Assembly: GCA_964493945.1 (NCBI GenBank) | Contig: CAZBQG010000244.1 | Coordinates: 1 to 6,613, forward strand | Origin: CAZBQG01 sp964493945 | Lineage (GTDB): Bacteria > Pseudomonadota > Alphaproteobacteria > Rhodospirillales > UBA2165 | DNA length: 6,613 nt | Direction: 5' to 3' | In this document: in pieces, positions 1 to 6,613 of the stretch | Position numbering within the stretch: position 1 is the stretch's first letter | Layout of the letters: each line of letters starts with the position of its first letter | Translations under genes and position numbers: made by a program | Notes under the pieces: generated by a model | Databases searched by the model: none | Seen by the model: only the letters and a program-made list of their open reading frames with translations | What the model was told of the DNA's origin: nothing

Positions 1-2
1 TT

Positions 3-899
3 CGTAGAGAACTTTCATCTCCTATCCTTTGCCAGCTTGTCCTGGCGCTCTCTGCCGGTGGCTATTTCTCCCGGCCCTTCCGGCAGTCCCGCCTTGCGGA
101 GCGCGTTCAGGGCGGCGTCAACACGCTAATGGGGGCCGGCGGCAATATCGGCATCCTGGCCAGTGAGGACGGTGTCTTCATGATTGATGATCAGTTCGCA
201 CCCCTGACGCCCAAGATCTCCGCCGCCATCAGGAAAATCAGCGACAAGCCCATCAGGTTTCTGCTCAACACCCATTGGCATTTCGACCATACGGGCGGCA
301 ATCTCAACATAGGCAAACAGGGCACCGTCATCGTCGCCCATGACAATGTGCGGAAATTGCTGAGCAAGGACCAGTTCTTCAAAGCCTTCAACCGGAAGAT
401 TCTCGCAATTCCCAAACCGGGCCTGCCGGTCATCACCTTCACCACATCGGCCACATTTCACATGAACGGTGAGACCATCGCCATCCGTTATGTGCCGCCG
501 ACCCACACCAATGGGGATTCCATCGTGCATTTCAGGAAGGCCAACGTCATCCATGCGAGCGATGTTTTTTTCAACCGCCTCTACCCCTTCATCGATACCT
601 AGAACGGCGGCAATATTGATGGCATGATCAATGCCGCTGGCATCATCTTGGGTATGGCCGATGATAAGACCAAGATCATCCCTGGCCACGGCCCCCTGTC
701 GGACAAGGTGGGGCTCACCGCTTACCGGGACATGCTGATCAAGGCCCGGGGCGCGATCAAACTGGCCATGCAAGGTGGCAAATCGCCTGATCAGGTGGCC
801 GCCGCCGACCCCTTGAAGGCGCTTAACGGGAAATGGGGCAAGGGATTCCTGAAGCCCGGCCGTTTCATCAAAATCGTGGTTAGCGGAATGATGCGCTAG
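3..899 (+). pseudogene. Metallo-beta-lactamase-fold hydrolase, 5' partial, interrupted by in-frame TAG
   Basis: This is an MBL-fold metal-dependent hydrolase of the group that often carries a signal peptide; its substrate cannot be read from sequence. The frame is open from the left edge, so the ATG at 129 is internal: codons before it (RVQGGVNTLMGAGGN) match the usual family start, and the hydrophobic stretch ILCQLVLALSAGG may be part of an export signal. Counting from ATG 129, the metal ligands are HWHFDH (H49, H51, D53, H54), H126 in THTNGDS, D145 in HASDVFF and H187 in PGHGP. A TAG at 600-602 falls between D145 and H187, in a segment reading FIDT-stop-NGGNIDG. The frame then continues unchanged to the TAG at 897-899 with a normal family C-terminus. 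The stopped product would lack the last ligand. The ATG at 624 has no clear ribosome binding site, so the rest is probably not translated separately. A TCG-to-TAG substitution or a sequencing error is the simplest cause. Confidence 0.85.
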
Positions 900-916
900 G
901 GGCCGGCATCACCCGG

Positions 917-2797
917 TCAGGACTTCATCATGTCGATATCGAAGGGTTCCGTAACGCCTAAGCGCCTGAGGAGGGCGGCCTGGCGGACATATTTTTGCCG
1001 CTCTTCGTCTTCGCCCAGCGCCGTCAGCCGGACATTCATCTGATCGAATAATTCCGGATCATAGGGATTGGACATGATCGCCCATTTCAGCACATCCACC
1101 GCGTCCCGGGGTTTTTCCATATCGTCGATGATCTCCAAAATGATCTTCCAGATTTCATCATCGCCCCCATCTATTTCGCCGATTTGCAGACAAAGGGAGA
1201 ATATTTTGGAAATGATTTCCGGGCTCGGGTTGTCTGAACGCATGGGCATTAATGCCTGCAATTTTTCATGGAGTTGCTCCAGCTCCGGCGAGAGCCGGTC
1301 TCTGAAGCGGATCGGAACGACGAAAATTCTTTGGCAATGTTTGCAGTAAATCCGGTTCAGCAGGTTGGGGGCAAGACTGATTCCGTCGTATTGGAGTTCT
1401 TCTTCGCAATGGGAACAGACGCAGGTCAATTCAAAGTGAGAGCCCTTCCCGTCTCCTTTATTTATGAGACGCAGGATGCGGGCCGGAAATCCGAAGGATG
1501 TGGAATATTGGGGCACTGTGGTGGTTTTGAAAAATTCATATTCCTCATCGCTCATGGAGGTGCCGTTGATTTCCAAATTGCCCGACAGCAGAAATTCCAC
1601 CGGGTCGTTTATCAACCCACTTTTGAGGGCATCTTCATAGATGCGTGAGCCCGGCTGAAAACTTATGAAGGCCGTGCGCAGGTCAAACCGGTTGTTGGCC
1701 GCCCACCATTCCAGGGATTCCTTGCCCGTTTCCACCCGTTCCGCCGGATCGCCAAAAATGAGACTGGACCAGTTGGTGATTTTTGATTTGTAGATGATGT
1801 CCAGGGCGACGACCAATTCCTCTTTGTTGGTGCCCTTGCGCATGCTGTCCAGAACCGGCTGGCTCATGCTTTCGACGCCAAAGCCGACGGTGACGCAGCC
1901 GGCATCTTCCAGCATTTTCAAATTGTCCGCCGTGACCTGTTCGGCCCTGAGCGCAACCTGCCAGCGGAGATTCAGGGGCTGAATGCGTTCACAGAATTCA
2001 TGCATGCGGGCGGGCTTCAGGCAGAACACATCATCATAGATCATCAAGGCGTTAATGCCGAATTCCTCCATGCCGTATTGGATTTCGGCAAAGCAATCAT
2101 CCAGGGATCTGGACCGGTAGGTCCCTTCCGACAATTCATGGCAACAGAAGGTGCATTTGTATGGGCAGCCCCGACTGGCCATAAAGGGCATGAGCCGGGT
2201 GGAGGTATCCAAAATAAGCCCCGGCGGCCCGTCACCCGGTTTGTGCACCCCGGCATAGACATCAAGCCCCACCCCTTCCCAATCGACCCAGGGCAGTTCA
2301 TCCAGATTTTTTTCAAAGGACCGGGGAAGGGTTTGTTTATATTCTCCGTCCTCTCCCCGATAGATGATGCCGCTCACTTTCCCCGGATCAGTGCCGTCCT
2401 CCAGGGCCTGGACCAGTTCGACGATGGTGTATTCGCCCTCGCCCGCCACGCCGTAATCGGCGCCCGGGATGGCCCGCATGGCGACTTCCGGCTGATAGGA
2501 CACGCAGACCCCACCCAGCACGATGGGCTGGTCCGGCAATAGGGGTCTGGCGATATCCACCGCTTCCCTGATCTGGCTCACATGAAACGACATGCCGCCG
2601 ATGGCCAACAATTCGGGTTCAAACTCCCGGATGGCCCCGCTCACCAGCATTTCCAGATCAAGGGTGGAATGATTTGGATTGAGAACCCTGACCTCGTGGC
2701 CGGCGCGCTTGAGGCAGGAGGATATCATGCCGATACCCACCGGTAGCTGATAGGTGCTCATCCGGGCTTGGCGGGTAATGACCAGAAGAATTCGCAT
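917..2797 (-). CDS. B12-binding-domain radical SAM protein with C-terminal zinc ribbon
   Basis: This 626-residue protein is predicted to be a cytoplasmic, oxygen-sensitive radical SAM enzyme; its reaction is unknown. Residues 1-140 form a cobalamin-binding Rossmann-type domain, with LPVGIGM near the start, GGV at 95-97 and GEGE at 119-122. A DxHxxG cobalamin-ligand motif is not obvious; the nearest stretch is NPNHSTLD (40-47). The radical SAM core spans about 200-420, with the CxxxCxxC cluster at C211, C215 and C218, YDDVF at 254-258 and GVES at 307-310 followed by VLDSMRKGTN. A zinc-ribbon-like unit follows, with C461/C464 and C485/C488 (C459 is extra). The tail after 500 is helical and partly TPR-like (about 565-582). 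The start ATG has a strong GGAGGAG at 2805-2811, seven bases upstream. It begins 21 bases after the amidase stop, so the two are probably one operon. B12-radical SAM proteins include methyltransferases, cyclases and ring-contraction enzymes; none is specifically supported here. Confidence 0.9.
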   Translation of the reverse strand: MRILLVITRQARMSTYQLPVGIGMISSCLKRAGHEVRVLNPNHSTLDLEMLVSGAIREFEPELLAIGGMSFHVSQIREAVDIARPLLPDQPIVLGGVCVSYQPEVAMRAIPGADYGVAGEGEYTIVELVQALEDGTDPGKVSGIIYRGEDGEYKQTLPRSFEKNLDELPWVDWEGVGLDVYAGVHKPGDGPPGLILDTSTRLMPFMASRGCPYKCTFCCHELSEGTYRSRSLDDCFAEIQYGMEEFGINALMIYDDVFCLKPARMHEFCERIQPLNLRWQVALRAEQVTADNLKMLEDAGCVTVGFGVESMSQPVLDSMRKGTNKEELVVALDIIYKSKITNWSSLIFGDPAERVETGKESLEWWAANNRFDLRTAFISFQPGSRIYEDALKSGLINDPVEFLLSGNLEINGTSMSDEEYEFFKTTTVPQYSTSFGFPARILRLINKGDGKGSHFELTCVCSHCEEELQYDGISLAPNLLNRIYCKHCQRIFVVPIRFRDRLSPELEQLHEKLQALMPMRSDNPSPEIISKIFSLCLQIGEIDGGDDEIWKIILEIIDDMEKPRDAVDVLKWAIMSNPYDPELFDQMNVRLTALGEDEERQKYVRQAALLRRLGVTEPFDIDMMKS

Positions 2798-2818
2798 TAC
2801 AAATCTCCTCCCGGTCCG

Positions 2819-4306
2819 TTATCCAAGGGGCGGCACGGTGGATGGTGGATGGCGATGGGCTGTCGCCTGTTCATAGGCATAGGCGATCTCAATCAGTGTG
2901 GGCTCGGACCAGGGCTGCCCAACGATTTGCAGGCCCGACGGCAGGTCTTCGTAAGTATAGCCCATGGGCACGGCTGCCGCCGGCCAATGCAATCCCGATG
3001 CAATCCAGGTAGAGGCCCCGGCAGGCGTTACGTTCCGGTCACCATTGAGCTTGGGCGGGTAAGTGGCGACGGGCAGGATGAAGGCATCGAGAGCGTCTTT
3101 TTCCATTGCTTTCATATAAGCCCCCCGCATCAGGATTTCATCAGTTTCCAATTTTTGCAGGATGGGATCTTCACCGGGCGGCGGGGCATTGACCGTCGCC
3201 CGCAGCCCGACTTCATGGAGGGGGTGGAATTTTCCCGCCTCAACTATTTGGGCAAGGGATTTGGGAAATTCCGGCCCCGTGGTTGCCAGATAGGCCTCGA
3301 GTGCCTCGCGCACCACGCTCGCCGGATGGGGACGGGCCAGAAAATTTTCAAACTCGGGAATCTCAAAGGGATCGATGATGATGGCGCCGGCGCGCCCAAG
3401 GTCCTGGACCGCCTGATCCACCAGAGCCCTCACCTGTGGATCGGATTCTTCCGGTGCGAAGGCCTGGCGCAGAATACCGATCCGCTTGCCCCGCGCCCCA
3501 TCCAGGTTCAGACAAGCGCCGTAACTTTCAGGGATATGACCCTTGGAATTTTCTGTCGCGGGATCGGCCTCATCAAACCCGGCAATCACATCCAACAGGG
3601 CCACCAGATCACCGACCGTCCGGGCCATGGGTCCGGCCACGTCGCGGGCATCATAAAGACCGATCATGCCGGCGCGTGAGACAAGTGCCCAACTGGGACG
3701 CAAACCAACCAGAGCATTGTTGTTTGCCGGGTTGCGGATGGAACCCCAGGTGTCCGATCCAAGACCCACCACCCCGAAGCTGGCAGCCAATCCGGCAGCC
3801 GTACCGCCCGACGAACCACCTGTCGCATGGGCCGTGTTGTAGGGATTGCGGGCAAAGCTGGGCAGCACCGAATTGATATTGTCGAAGCCGCCCCGCGCCC
3901 ATTCCGACATGGAGGTTTTGGCCAGGATGATGGCACCCACCGCCTTTAACTTGGCGATGACCGTTGCGTCGCGCTCTGGCACCCAGCCGATGAGAGCAGC
4001 CGAGCCGCCCGTGGTCTGAAGTCCGGCCACGTCATAATTATCTTTTGCCAACACGGGGATCCCATGCAGGGGCCCTATGAATTTACCGGTCTCGGCAAAA
4101 TGCCTGTCCAGCTCGTCCGCCTCGCCCAGCGCATCAGGGTTGGTCATCTGGATGAACCAGAGCGCCGGCCCTTGCCGGTCATAGGCTTGGATGCGGTCCA
4201 GGAAGGCTTGCGTGAGATCGCGGGCGTTTGTCACGCCGGCCTTGAAGGCCGCCTGGATATTCCCAATCGAAGCTTCCTCTACCCGGAAAGAGGTGCCGCC
4301 AGTCAT
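2819..4306 (-). CDS. Amidase signature (AS) family amidase
   Basis: This 495-residue protein is a full-length amidase-signature hydrolase, which cleaves carboxylic amides to acid and amine (or ammonia) with a Ser-cisSer-Lys triad. The lysine is K88 in LHGIPVLAKDN. The glycine/serine motif GGSSGG at 163-168 gives the cis-serine S165, and the nucleophile is S189 in GSDTWGSIRNPA; the 24-residue spacing between the two serines is the one usual for the family. Position 187 is Trp where most members have Gly (DTGGS). The C-terminus (WPAAAVPMGY, LPSGLQIVGQPWSE) is the normal family ending. No signal peptide is seen, so it is probably cytoplasmic. It is not a convincing GatA, because none of gatB or gatC is nearby. 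ATG 4304-4306 is preceded by GGTGGAG at 4316-4322, nine bases away. It is the first gene of a likely two-gene operon with the radical SAM gene and is divergent from the reductive dehalogenase. The exact substrate is unknown. Confidence 0.93.
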   Translation of the reverse strand: MTGGTSFRVEEASIGNIQAAFKAGVTNARDLTQAFLDRIQAYDRQGPALWFIQMTNPDALGEADELDRHFAETGKFIGPLHGIPVLAKDNYDVAGLQTTGGSAALIGWVPERDATVIAKLKAVGAIILAKTSMSEWARGGFDNINSVLPSFARNPYNTAHATGGSSGGTAAGLAASFGVVGLGSDTWGSIRNPANNNALVGLRPSWALVSRAGMIGLYDARDVAGPMARTVGDLVALLDVIAGFDEADPATENSKGHIPESYGACLNLDGARGKRIGILRQAFAPEESDPQVRALVDQAVQDLGRAGAIIIDPFEIPEFENFLARPHPASVVREALEAYLATTGPEFPKSLAQIVEAGKFHPLHEVGLRATVNAPPPGEDPILQKLETDEILMRGAYMKAMEKDALDAFILPVATYPPKLNGDRNVTPAGASTWIASGLHWPAAAVPMGYTYEDLPSGLQIVGQPWSEPTLIEIAYAYEQATAHRHPPSTVPPLG

Positions 4307-4343
4307 CTTGCATTACTCCACCGATTGCAATTCTAGAGGAGGT

Positions 4344-4372
4344 CCGAAAAAACCCATATACAATCATATGAT
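4344..4372 (+). promoter_or_regulatory. Candidate sigma70-type promoter for the reductive dehalogenase
   Basis: TATGAT at 4367-4372 matches five of six positions of TATAAT. At a 17-base spacing lies CCGAAA (4344-4349), only three of six against TTGACA, so the -35 is weak and an activator might be needed. Transcription would start near 4379, leaving a leader of about 45 bases. The same TATGAT sequence also reads on the opposite strand because it lies in a palindrome, but no good -35 was found for the amidase direction. Confidence 0.35.
4363..4372. promoter_or_regulatory. Perfect palindrome ATCATATGAT, candidate operator
   Basis: A 10-base perfect palindrome sits in the middle of the AT-rich divergent spacer and overlaps the candidate -10 box of the dehalogenase. 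Symmetric AT-rich sites in such a position are typical of dimeric repressors (GntR, MarR or TetR types), which could control both directions at once. No regulator gene is visible in the window, and a 10-base palindrome in AT-rich DNA can occur by chance, so this is a weak call. Confidence 0.3.
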
Positions 4373-4424
4373 ATTAACTTAATTAAATCCTTGAACCGCT
4401 GACCATCCAAATCAGGAGCCGACA

Positions 4425-5889
4425 ATGGATCGCCGCAGTACCGTGGGCAACAAGACGCGTATGAAGGAAATGGGCCTGGATCAGGGCGAGGGCTTCACCG
4501 ATCTGGATGAGACCATGGCCTCGCCCTTAGCGGTTTGGAAACGCCCCTGGTGGGTGTGCGAAGTGGATAAACCCACCATGGATATAGACTGGGATGCGAC
4601 CGAGCGTTTCGATGCAACGAAAATCCAGCAAGTATCCTGGAAGAAATATGTGGGTGAGGACAAAGCCAGGGACCTGACCAAGCGGCGGGAGGAAAAGCTC
4701 CGCCAATGGATCAAGGATGACAAGCCCGGCTACAGCCTGCGCGACCGGGCGCTGGACATCGCCGGCGGCCAAAGTGGATCGGTGGCGACCAGCTTCAAGG
4801 GATCCTGGGCCAAGACCATCGAGACGAGCGGCAAGGACGGCAAGATCTTTTCAGACGATGCGGCCAAATCAAAACTGACCGATCCCGCCCGCCCCAAACC
4901 CATGAGCCCCGATGAGCTGGGCGTCCCCCGCTGGGAAGGGAGACTGGAAGAAAATGCCCGCATGATCAGGTCCGCCTTGCGCCATTTCGGGGCGGATCAG
5001 GTGGGCTTTGTCGAGCTGAATGACCGCACCCGCAAGCTGATCTACGAAGTGGACGCCATCGACGGCAAACGCATCGAGTTTGAGAATGTGGAAACCGCCT
5101 ATGAGACCGACGAAAAACGAGTGATCCCGGATAAAGCCAGATGGGTCATCGTTTTTTCCGTGCAGATGTCGGAAGAACTGATCAAGCGGAAGTCCGGGCT
5201 TATGCCTTCCGCCCTTTCCGCCGCCGCCACCGGTTCGGCCTACCGCCAGGCCAGGAACGCCATCGATCAATTGCAATGTTTTTTGCATGTGCTGGGCTAT
5301 CAGGGGCTGATGGGGACCTGGTTTAACGGGCTGGGCATCGCGCCGGCCTTCGGCGTGCTGGCGGGGCTTGGCGAATTGGGCCGCATCAACCGCATGATCA
5401 GCCCTGAATACGGGCCCCTGCAACGGGTCTTCAAACTGGTTACTGATCTTCCCCTGGAGCCCACCAAACCAATCGATGCGGGCATCATGAATTTTTGCCG
5501 CACCTGTAAGATATGCGCCATCGAATGCCCGGCCGATTGCCTAAGCAAGGAAACCGAGCCCTATTGGGAGCCGAAGGGTCCCTGGAACAATCCGGGACAT
5601 AAAACCTGGTACGAGGATTCACCTTCCTGCCGGACCTGGTGGGNNNNNNNNNNGCTGCTCCACCTGTTTTGCCGTCTGCGCTTTTACCAAAAAGAACAAA
5701 TCCCTGGTCCATGATCTGGTCAAGATCGCCATCGCCAAAAACCGCATCATGCCCGATAAGGTCAACGCCTTTTTCACCAAAATGGACGGCGTCTTCGGCT
5801 ATCAGGAACAACGCAATATAGAAGATTGGTGGGACATGAACCTGCCGTCGCGGGGGACCAAAAACTCAAAGGGGTCCCAGTTGGATTGA
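4425..5889 (+). CDS. rdhA: Reductive dehalogenase (RdhA family), soluble type, interrupted by an assembly gap
   Basis: RdhA enzymes remove halogen from organohalides by reduction, using a corrinoid and two [4Fe-4S] clusters. The first 406 residues are read before the N run; a further 77 in another frame follow it (TGC 5656 to TGA 5887-5889). Visible marks are PWWVCEVDKPTMDIDW (41-56), AGLGELGRINRMISPEYGP (313-331), TDLPLEPTKPID (340-351), cluster motif CxxCxxCxxxCP (C358, C361, C364, C368), then C402 in SPSCRTWW, and after the gap CSTCFAVCAF, where the usual CPF is CAF. The tail FFTKMDGVFGY and EDWWDMNLP is typical. Y273 may be the catalytic Tyr and R334 the basic partner, by position only. 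The start MDRRSTVGNK has two arginines but no hydrophobic stretch after them, so there is no Tat signal. There is no fused reductase domain and no rdhB beside it. This suggests a cytoplasmic, non-respiratory enzyme whose electron donor is not visible here. ATG 4425 has AGGAG six bases upstream. A non-dehalogenating relative such as an epoxyqueuosine-reductase-like protein is less likely. Confidence 0.9.
5644..5653. other. Assembly gap (10 N) inside rdhA
   Basis: Ten unknown bases lie between the codons for SPSCRTWW and those for CSTCFAVCAF. The reading frame after the run is shifted by one base relative to that before it. Both sides are clearly one RdhA protein, so ten is a placeholder length; the true number of bases replacing the Ns should be a multiple of three if the gene is intact. 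The missing residues lie in the loop between the first Cys and the CxxC of the second Fe-S cluster. Confidence 0.95.
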
Positions 5890-5896
5890 TACCAAC

Positions 5897-6613
5897 CTAT
5901 TCCGCTTGATATTCAAGATTGTTTTTTACGAACCTGCCATCTTTTAATATTGCGGAAATGTGTCTCCCCTGCTCCGTAAGCAGGCCTAAATCCGCCAACG
6001 GGTCGCCATCCACTATCAGCAAATCGGCGATGGCGCCCGGCGCTACAACCCCCAATTTGCCTTCCATGCAGAGAACCTCAGCACCTATCAGGGTTGCGCT
6101 CCGGATGATGCCGGCAGGTTTTTGCACCTCTGCTCTAAGCAGAAATTCTTCCGACTGATATTGGGGTCTGCTTGACAAGTCGGAGCCGAAAGCGAGCTTT
6201 AAATTCGCGCGGTCCGCGATTTCGAGGGACCGGGCCGCGGCATCCGCCACGTCTCCCAGTTTGACCATAACCTCGGGACTGTAGCCAATCTCAGCCCCCC
6301 TTTTGTTGAGATTGTCATAGCAGATTAGGTTAGGCACCATGTAAGCGCCCGCCTCCGCCGCGAACCGGGCCGTCTCGTCATCTATCAGATTGGCATGCTC
6401 CACGGTGCGGACCCCATGCTCGACGCAGCGCCTTATGCCTTTTGCCGTATAAACATGGGCCATGACGTATTTATGGGACCGATGAGCCTCGTCGACGATG
6501 GCGGCGATTTCCTCGTCGGAATATTGCAGCTGATCGATCGGGTCAGACAGGGATATTACGCCGCCGCCGGCCATTAATTTGATCTGGTCGGCGCCTTGCC
6601 TGATTTCATCGCG
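5897..6613 (-). CDS. Amidohydrolase family protein (imidazolonepropionase / Xaa-Pro dipeptidase-like), N-terminus cut by window edge
   Basis: The visible 238 residues are the C-terminal part of a metal-dependent amidohydrolase of the TIM-barrel superfamily, which cleaves amide or cyclic-amide bonds; the substrate is unknown. The frame stays open to the window end (RDEIRQGADQIKLMAGGG), so the ATG at 6572-6574 is internal. The N-terminal HxH metal motif must lie outside. Counting from the first visible codon, likely metal or active-site residues are K12 in DQIKLM, H53 in VMAHVYT, H73 in TVEHANL and D145 in AFGSDLSS. The closing segment GKLGVVAPGAIADLLIVDGD (185-204) and the ending ILKDGRFVKN are the classic superfamily C-terminus. 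The usual GTDAG-like motif is GSDLSSRPQYQSEEF here, a subgroup variant. It converges on rdhA, with only seven bases between the two stop codons. It could take part in the same catabolic path as the amidase, but that rests on proximity alone. Confidence 0.9.
   Translation of the reverse strand, partial: RDEIRQGADQIKLMAGGGVISLSDPIDQLQYSDEEIAAIVDEAHRSHKYVMAHVYTAKGIRRCVEHGVRTVEHANLIDDETARFAAEAGAYMVPNLICYDNLNKRGAEIGYSPEVMVKLGDVADAAARSLEIADRANLKLAFGSDLSSRPQYQSEEFLLRAEVQKPAGIIRSATLIGAEVLCMEGKLGVVAPGAIADLLIVDGDPLADLGLLTEQGRHISAILKDGRFVKNNLEYQAE

Larger units (their letters stand above)
4307..4424. promoter_or_regulatory. Divergent intergenic region between amidase and reductive dehalogenase
   Basis: This 118-base spacer is the only sizeable non-coding stretch in the window. 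It separates two genes transcribed away from each other, so it must hold promoters for both. Its centre (about 4347-4390) is much richer in A+T than the coding DNA around it. Each end carries a ribosome binding site: GGTGGAG (4316-4322, - strand) for the amidase and AGGAG (4414-4418, + strand, six bases before ATG) for the dehalogenase. The promoter assignment is inference from layout and base composition. Confidence 0.7.

Noticed and set aside
1..18. Start of a divergent - strand gene (ATG at 16-18, reading MKVLYE) with AGGAG next to it.
   Set aside because: The AGGAG directly abuts the ATG with no spacing, only six codons are visible, and the opposite strand is occupied by the MBL reading frame.
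600..602. TAG as a pyrrolysine codon or programmed readthrough.
   Set aside because: Nothing in the window hints at pyrrolysine machinery, MBL hydrolases do not use it, and the local context is simply explained by one base change.
126..773. 215-residue open frame on the - strand opposite the MBL gene, and similar long antisense frames opposite rdhA (4869-5423), the radical SAM gene (2000-2542) and the amidase (2768-3679).
   Set aside because: They are mirror frames of clearly recognisable proteins on the other strand, have no family-like motifs, and reflect GC-rich coding bias.
901..918. Stem-loop GGCCGG-6-base loop-CCGGTC as a terminator between the converging MBL and radical SAM genes.
   Set aside because: The six-pair stem includes a G-T wobble and no T run follows on either strand, so it is not a convincing intrinsic terminator.
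4335..4342. Strong Shine-Dalgarno-like AGAGGAGG on the + strand in the divergent spacer.
   Set aside because: No start codon lies at a usable distance; the next ATG (4368) opens a four-codon frame ending in TAA.
4425..4460. Twin arginine at residues 3-4 of the dehalogenase as a Tat signal.
   Set aside because: The residues after it are polar and charged, with no hydrophobic core and no cleavage-site-like sequence.
5880..5896. Hairpin GTTGG-7-base loop-CCAAC between the rdhA and amidohydrolase stops as a shared terminator.
   Set aside because: The stem has only five pairs and no T run follows it; chance is a sufficient explanation.

Overview
The window looks like a draft or metagenome contig: it contains a 10-base N run at 5644-5653. 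It probably comes from a moderately GC-rich Gram-negative bacterium, perhaps an alphaproteobacterium. That placement is only an impression from protein style and codon use; no rRNA, tRNA or marker gene is present to fix it. Gene density is high, with five genes and one intergenic region longer than about 25 bases.

From left to right: (1) a metallo-beta-lactamase-fold hydrolase on the + strand (3-899), cut by the left edge and broken by an in-frame TAG at 600-602; (2) a B12-binding-domain radical SAM protein with a C-terminal zinc ribbon on the - strand (917-2797); (3) a complete amidase-signature-family amidase on the - strand (2819-4306), 21 bases upstream of gene 2 and probably co-transcribed with it; (4) an AT-rich divergent promoter region (4307-4424) with a perfect palindrome, ATCATATGAT, overlapping a plausible -10 box; (5) a reductive dehalogenase (RdhA-type, corrinoid plus two Fe-S clusters) on the + strand (4425-5889), whose two halves lie either side of the N run in different frames; (6) an imidazolonepropionase/Xaa-Pro-dipeptidase-like amidohydrolase on the - strand, cut by the right edge (5897-6613).

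The centrepiece is the reductive dehalogenase. It has the RdhA hallmarks: PWWV...EIDW-like N-terminal motif, GLGELGR, TDLPL, CxxCxxCxxxCP, CxxCxxxC and an FGY...EDWWD tail. It shows no Tat signal peptide, no fused reductase domain and no rdhB membrane-anchor gene beside it, so it is probably a soluble cytoplasmic enzyme rather than a respiratory terminal reductase. It is divergent from an amidase / B12-radical-SAM pair and convergent with an amidohydrolase. A reasonable but unproven reading is a catabolic cluster in which hydrolases open amide or ring bonds and the dehalogenase removes halogen, with cobalamin as a cofactor shared by the dehalogenase and (by domain) the radical SAM protein. The MBL gene converges on the cluster from the left and may be an unrelated, decaying neighbour.
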